Below are positions 1 to 4,343 of a stretch of 11,890 nucleotides of DNA, one piece after another. Within the stretch, counting starts at the first letter, position 1; the number at the start of each line of letters is the position of its first letter. Under the pieces are notes generated by a model that worked only from the letters and a program-made list of their open reading frames with translations, was not told where the DNA came from and did not search any database. The translations under genes were made by a program, and so were the position numbers. The stretch is from Chrysochromulina tobinii (taxonomy: Eukaryota; Haptophyta; Prymnesiales; Chrysochromulinaceae), in contig JWZX01002666.1 of the NCBI GenBank assembly GCA_001275005.1, positions 1 through 11,890 on the forward strand, given 5' to 3'.

Positions 1-262
1 CCCCATCCCCCACCCCATCCCCCCATCCCAGCTCCCACTGATTGCCTCTTGATGACCCCTGATTGCCTCTCTCATGCGCTTCGAGGTGGATGTCGCTGTG
101 GAACACCGAGAGCGACTGATCCTCTACTGAGTACCACTCACCAGCGAGCCCTAATTACCCTAATTGCCCTAATTAGAGCGACTCATCCTCTACTGAGTAC
201 CACTCACCAGCGAGCCCTAAGTGCCCTAAGTGCCCTAATTGCCCTAATTGCCCTAATTGCAG
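1..262 (+). other. UTP25 intron, 3' part, with CTAAT-rich repeats
   Basis: This is non-coding sequence upstream of the first UTP25 exon seen, ending in an acceptor (ATTGCAG) at 256-262. It holds a C-rich stretch (1-30), then two near-identical 46-nt copies (109-154 and 175-220, one mismatch seen) separated by ATTGCCCTA-type units, and then more TTGCCCTAA units running up to the acceptor. CTAAT fits the branch-point consensus CTRAY, so the repeat multiplies possible branch points. I looked for an earlier UTP25 exon here and did not find one I could defend. That the whole stretch is one intron is inferred. Confidence 0.55.
109..220 (+). repeat. Two-copy 46-nt tandem repeat, 66-nt period
   Basis: Copies lie at 109-154 and 175-220. 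They begin AGAGCGACT and end GAGCCCTAA, with one substitution (GACTGAT versus GACTCAT). The 20 nt between them are TTACCCTAA/TTGCCCTAA units, and similar units continue from 221 to the acceptor at 262. Confidence 0.85.
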
Positions 263-1048
263 GCGAGCGAGCCCGAGGCCGAGGCGGACGCGCGGCTCGA
301 GGCGTTCAAACAGCGGCTGCTCCCCTCCCTGCTCACGGCCATGTCGACCGCCGTCGGCGCCGCGCAGACGATGCTCTTCGTGCCGCGCTACTTCGATTTC
401 GTCAGGGTTCGTCAGCTGCTCGTCGCCGAGGACGTACCCTTTGTGGCCGTCTCCGAGTACTCGACCGCGCCGCAGGTCTCGCGGGCGCGCAACGCTCTCC
501 AGAAGCGAGAGGTACGTCGGGAGACTAAACCCACCTCCCCACTCCCAAACACTCCCTACTCCCCACTCCCAAACTAGACCCGCCTCCCCACGCCCAAATC
601 GGGAGACTAGACCCGCCTCCCCACTCCCAAACTCCAATTGCTCTCCCATTGCACCTCACCTCGCTCTCCAGAAGCGAGAGCTACCCTCGCTGCTCGACTC
701 GGCGCACGGAGCATGCCCACCCCGGCGCTGCATGCAAGTGCAAGGGCTCATCACGGCGCCCGCGCTTCCCCACAGGTACCCTTGTTGCTCTACTCGGAGC
801 GCGCGCACTTTTTTCGGCGCCATAAGCTGAGCGGCGCGCGCCACCTCGCCGTGTACTCGCCGCCCACGTACGCGCACTTTTACACGGAGCTGCTGCAGCA
901 ACTCAGCCGCTCGGATGGGGACGAGTCCGACTCGACCTGCGCGCTGCTCTTTTGCAAGCTGGATGCGTACCCGCTGCAGCGTCTCGTCGGCACGGAGCGT
1001 GCCGCGAGCATGCTCAGTGGGAATGAGGCGTGCTTCCTCTTCTCGTGA
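263..1048 (+). CDS. UTP25: UTP25-like rRNA-processing protein (C-terminal exons, 5' partial)
   Basis: UTP25 (DEF in plants and fish) is a nucleolar, helicase-like component of the U3 snoRNP/small-subunit processome that acts in 18S rRNA maturation. Two exons are visible: 263-511 (83 codons) and 776-1048 (90 codons plus stop), joined in phase 0. Family blocks occur in the expected order: FVPRYFDFVRVRQLL, then SEYS with VSRARN, all in exon one. LLLYSERAHFFRRHKLSGAR, a block with HLAVYSPPTYAHFYTEL, and CALLFCKLDAYPLQRLVGTE follow in exon two, which ends SGNEACFLFS. This matches the end of the family's usual C-terminus; the catalytically degenerate DEAD-like part must lie left of the window. The join NALQKRE|VPLLLYSER restores the family alignment, which supports both splice sites. 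The 3' end of the frame, stop included, is repeated twice more downstream. The splice pattern is inferred. Confidence 0.87.
512..775 (+). other. UTP25 intron containing a relic of the exon junction
   Basis: The donor is GAG|GTACGT at 511/512 and the acceptor is CACAG|GTACCC at 775/776, so the intron and the next exon both begin GTAC. The first half is made of C-rich units (ACTCCCAAACTAGACCCGCC type). At 662-680 there is an exact copy of the last 19 nt of the upstream exon (493-511). From 681 it runs straight into a diverged copy of the start of the downstream exon, whose first base is C rather than G, so it has no GT donor. Retention would add VRRETKP... with an early stop. Confidence 0.8.
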
Positions 1049-1144
1049 ACGTGCTCAGTGGGAATGAGGCGTGCTTACTCTTCTCGTGAACTTCCTACTG
1101 TGAATGCTCAGTGGGAATGAGGCGTGCTTCCTCTTCTCGTGAAC
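1011..1144 (+). repeat. Three copies of the 40-nt UTP25 stop-codon region
   Basis: Copies at 1011-1050, 1052-1091 and 1105-1144 start TGCTCAGTGGGAATGAGG and end TTCTCGTGAAC. The first copy encodes the last codons and stop (TGA 1046-1048) of UTP25. The other two lie in the 3' flank; the second differs by one base (TTACTC for TTCCTC). The spacers are 1 nt and 13 nt. Confidence 0.9.
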
Positions 1145-2169
1145 GTCGGTGGGAACAGGCAAGAGCTAAGGGCCGGGCCCATGATCAACGAGCGGCGCAG
1201 TCCGTGTCGAGCCCGTCGCGTCGCTTCCGAACCGCTCACATATCGATGTACAGTCTAGTCCAACGTAGTTCTGGCGAACGTAGTTTACGAGCTCTCTCCT
1301 CGTGCTCGATTACGTTCATATTGAAGCTTCTGTCGTCGTGTTCCGGTCTGTGCTCCCGTGGGTCTGTCTGTCCGTGGGTCTGTCTGCCCGTGGGTCACTC
1401 TCGTCGTCTCCTCGTCTGTCCGTCCCACTGTCGTTGAGTCGTTTTCAAGGCCCATCCGCGACGTCTTGCTCTTGAGGCGGGTCGCTTCCGGTACGGCGCC
1501 ACTCGAGTCTGGCGTGACTAAGGCGTGACCATTCCTGGTGAGCTACAGCTCGACACAGCTCGAGTTTGCATGTTTGGCACATGGTTTGGCAAGTGCGACC
1601 CCTTCGGCTGTAAGCGAGTCCCAAAAGCGCGTCCGTCATGCGCTGTGAATTCACACCTCAACTTGTTTTCCCGCATGCGGTCCGAGCCGCGAGCGTACCG
1701 CGTCTGAACGCCAACCGTCGGGTGACCACCCCCGGGTCCCGGCGCTTCGAGAGAATGCTGTTTGAATTCTCACAGTCCTCGATACCTCTACTGGATCGAT
1801 TAATTGTGAACCGTGTGCGGTCGGCCCTGTGTCGGTGTGTGTGTCTCGGCTCCCCCCGGTGTCTTCTAACGTGACGAGCTGACGACTAACCGAGACCAGA
1901 AAAGAAACTAATCTCGACGGTAATCTCGACAGGCCACCGCGCCTACCCCACATATCAATTGCCCCAGTTCCCCTAGACGGGCTTGGACGATCAAGGATCG
2001 ACTGGACACTCGTCCGAGTCGCTATCGTGGCGCTGCCGCTTGGGTGCTGGCGGCATCTCCTCTGCAGCGTCCGCATGCCCCCGCTCCCGGCTCTCATTCG
2101 TGCTCATCACGGCGCCTTAGGTGCATTCCTCCGCTCGCTTTTTGTGCTCTCGCTCGCTTTCTTCAGACC
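1049..2169. other. Intergenic region between UTP25 and the CCCH-KH-NYN gene
   Basis: I found no gene in this 1.1 kb. It holds the repeated UTP25 tail copies (to 1144), a short CCGTGGGTCTGTCTGY tandem repeat (1356-1387, with a partial third unit to about 1396) and a doubled TAATCTCGAC (about 1910-1930). The right end (about 2102-2166) is pyrimidine-rich and finishes in TTCTTCAG immediately before ACCATGG, which looks like a splice acceptor of a 5'UTR intron. Open frames on either strand have no recognisable family content. Confidence 0.6.
1356..1396 (+). repeat. 16-nt tandem repeat (CCGTGGGTCTGTCTGY)
   Basis: Units occupy 1356-1371 and 1372-1387, and a partial unit (CCGTGGGTC) starts at 1388. 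It lies in the gap, and no function is visible. Confidence 0.75.
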
Positions 2170-3447
2170 ATGGAGCATATTGACCTGTCCGATGAAGCCG
2201 GCGGCGGTGGCAACGGCGGTGGTGGTGAGGGCGATGGTGGCGGTGGTGAGGGCGATGGCGGTGATGGTGAGGACGAGGGCCGAGGCAGCGTGGGTGGCGG
2301 TGGCGAGGGCGGCGACGGCGGGGATAGCTGCGGTGGGGATGGCGGTGGCGGCCGCGGCAATGGCGAGGGAAAGGGCGATGACAGCGAACCCTCCGTGACC
2401 GAACCTGCCGTCCCTGAGCCTGCCGTCGTTTGGATTGCGGGCAAGTTTGGCGACAAGCACTGCCGCGATGGCAACAATTGCAAGAACAAAGGGTGCAAAT
2501 TTGCGCATCCGTTTTTTCAAACGGAGCTGCTAGTGGCAGAGTCAGAAGTCGGGCGTCTGATTGGGAAAAAGGGCTCTAAGATCAAGCAGCTTCGCAAGGA
2601 GAGCGGTGCGCAACTCGAGCTTCTAGAGCCAGCCGAGAGCCAGAAGTTGGCCTTGAGCACAGACTCTACGAAACGAGTGCTGCGCATCACGGCGCCCGAC
2701 AGGGCCACGCTTGAGCGTGCGTGTGAGCTCGTCCGTAAGTCGGTGACGGCTACGAATGCACTCATTGCACCTCCACCTCCACCTCCACCTCCACCTCCAC
2801 CTCCGCCTCCAAGCGAGAAGCGCAAAATCTACGTGGCAATCGACGGCATGAATGTAGGTCGCAACCACAGCACTTTCGACCCCGAGTACGATGACAAGAC
2901 GCACCCGAAGCGCAAAGCCTTCGATGAAGTACGCGCGCGCACGGACGAGAAGTCGCCCCCGTTGCTCGCCCTCGGCGTGATTAAGGCCATCGAAACTGTC
3001 CTCGGGGCGAACGAATCGAAGGAGGCGCGTGCGGCGGGCGTCGAGTACGTGCCGATGGCCTTCCTCGTCGAGTGGGTGCGCGACGGCGGGAAATCGGGTG
3101 CGCTCAAGGCCTTCAACGCGGAGCTACTCGATGCTTGGCTGAGCTACGTTACCTTCACACCCTCGCGGCGCAACGACGACGATGCACTGATCGATTTTGC
3201 CAAAGGGAAGTTAGGCCATGGGCACGAGTGTTATCTGGTCACCAATGACAACTTTAAGGATCATATCAACCAGGGCAAGAAGGGCAAGAAGGGCAAGAAG
3301 GGCAAGATCACAGACGAGTGGTTTAAGCAGCACGTCGTCGGGTACATGTGGCTCGGCCGCGGCGGCGAGCTACAGTTAATGCCAGACCATAACAAACTGG
3401 AAGGCGTACTGCCCGGGCTGTGCGAACTGGCCGAGATGTGCGCGTGA
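2170..3447 (+). CDS. CCCH-KH-NYN domain RNA-binding ribonuclease (Regnase/KHNYN-like)
   Basis: This is a single-exon frame of 425 residues starting at an ATG in a strong context (ACCATGG). The reading frame stays open upstream to 2044, but that part has no domain. Order: an acidic, glycine-rich disordered N-terminus (about 10-75); a CCCH zinc finger with spacing CX5CX4CX3H (C98, C104, C109, H113); a type I KH domain (about 116-195) with GKKG at 132-135; 14 prolines (201-214); then a Zc3h12a-type NYN/PIN RNase domain (about 218-410). Candidate metal-binding acidic residues are present: D225 in AIDGMN, D336-D338 after FTPSRRN, and D360 in VTNDNF. By family these enzymes cut mRNA or other single-stranded RNA in the cytoplasm. 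The finger and KH would select targets. A basic GKKGKKGKKGK insert lies between TNDNF and DEWF. The catalytic assignment is strong; targets are unknown. Confidence 0.9.
   Translation: MEHIDLSDEAGGGGNGGGGEGDGGGGEGDGGDGEDEGRGSVGGGGEGGDGGDSCGGDGGGGRGNGEGKGDDSEPSVTEPAVPEPAVVWIAGKFGDKHCRDGNNCKNKGCKFAHPFFQTELLVAESEVGRLIGKKGSKIKQLRKESGAQLELLEPAESQKLALSTDSTKRVLRITAPDRATLERACELVRKSVTATNALIAPPPPPPPPPPPPPPSEKRKIYVAIDGMNVGRNHSTFDPEYDDKTHPKRKAFDEVRARTDEKSPPLLALGVIKAIETVLGANESKEARAAGVEYVPMAFLVEWVRDGGKSGALKAFNAELLDAWLSYVTFTPSRRNDDDALIDFAKGKLGHGHECYLVTNDNFKDHINQGKKGKKGKKGKITDEWFKQHVVGYMWLGRGGELQLMPDHNKLEGVLPGLCELAEMCA
2770..2811 (+). repeat. CCTCCA microsatellite coding 14 prolines
   Basis: Alternating CCT/CCA codons (one CCG) encode a proline linker between the KH and NYN domains. 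The length is in frame, and it is likely to vary between alleles by slippage. Confidence 0.95.
3274..3306 (+). repeat. GGCAAGAAG 9-nt tandem repeat in the NYN domain
   Basis: Three full units and the start of a fourth encode GKKGKKGKKGK. It sits just after the TNDNF active-site strand, where Regnase-type domains have a short loop. It is a basic extension that could contact RNA; that role is inferred. Confidence 0.85.
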
Positions 3448-4343
3448 TGAACGGGACCAAGTGCCAGTACATCAGGAGCCTCCCGGGGAGACTGCGAAGA
3501 CCTGCGTTTCAAAGAGAGTCTCAGCCAGGTCATATCGCAGCTCGCAAAAAAAGTCGCGTGGAAAGCTGTCACAGGGTGTGTAAGTTATCGCATGCCCCGC
3601 ATAGTACGGCTGCCGATGGCTCTTTGATTCGCCCGCAACCGTGAGGGGCTGTCACGGCGGGGCATATTGTGTACGAGTATGTACATGTATTGTAGCTATC
3701 GGCCCCGCCTGCACACACGCATTCCATGTCGCATGCAGTTGTCACAGGGTACTGAGTACGCGGTAGTACCGTACCTGACTCGACCTGTGAGCTGTGTGGC
3801 GACTGGGGAGTTGCGTGGGAATGTCAATGTGCCAAATAGCTGTCAAATTGGCGAACGCGTGGTTCGTTAGCTTGTGTTTGGGACCGAATCGCGAATGTCA
3901 TTCGTACCCTTTGTCGTTCTCCTTCACTTTCTCGTGGCCCGCGCGATCCATCCCGGGCGTGGAATCGCCGCCGTGCCTGGTCCTGATGACCTACCGGCGA
4001 TAATTAAACTTAATAAAGCGTCCTTGACTGCGGTCGTCATCACACGATTCAGTACATCACCACCGAGGTCCTGTCACAGTATAGCTACAGTGCATAATTA
4101 GCTATAGTCTAGTACGATTTAGAACTCGGTGATTCATGCAGGTGATTCACATGTGCTGGTCGCCCGCAGGCGCAACGCCCCCCAAAATGGGCACCGAGTT
4201 GTGGTGGAAGGGAGGACGGAGATGATGGATGGGTTCTTGACTTGTCTTGACTTGTCAGGCGCGCGCTGGCGGGCGTTTCTCGACCCGCCACGCAACTTCT
4301 CGCTCGAGACGAAATAGCACGAACGAGGCCGCCGCGCCTGGTC
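3448..4343. other. Intergenic region between the NYN and canopy genes
   Basis: I see no gene in this 0.9 kb. It contains several GTCACAG words (near 3569, 3740 and 4074), an AATAAA at 4012-4017 in a locally A/T-rich patch, a doubled CTTGACTTGT (about 4236-4257), and the 5' leader of the next gene. AATAAA could be a poly(A) signal for the NYN gene, but it is about 565 nt past the stop, so this is weak. Confidence 0.5.
4012..4017 (+). promoter_or_regulatory. Possible poly(A) signal AATAAA
   Basis: This is the only AATAAA hexamer I noticed in this gap, in the context ACTTAATAAAGCG. It would imply a long 3'UTR for the ribonuclease gene. Many algae do not rely on AATAAA, so confidence is low. Confidence 0.2.

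Noticed and set aside
60-110. Possible short UTP25 exon (frame with RFEVDVAVEHRE)
   Set aside because: It does not match the UTP25 stretch expected just before DARLEAFKQ, and it has no clear donor before the repeat begins.
1111-1437. 108-residue + strand frame in the gap after UTP25
   Set aside because: It begins in the third copy of the UTP25 tail, is Ser/Arg-rich, and includes the GTCTGTCTG repeat. No domain or splice support.
2107-2520. Minus-strand frames opposite the ribonuclease's glycine-rich region (Ala/Thr/Ile- or Pro/Ser-rich)
   Set aside because: They are shadows of the GGN-rich coding repeat on the + strand and have low-complexity content without family motifs.
3448-4343. tRNA or other small RNA gene in the gaps
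   Set aside because: I looked for tRNA A-box/B-box patterns (such as GGTTCGAATCC) in all gaps and did not see any.
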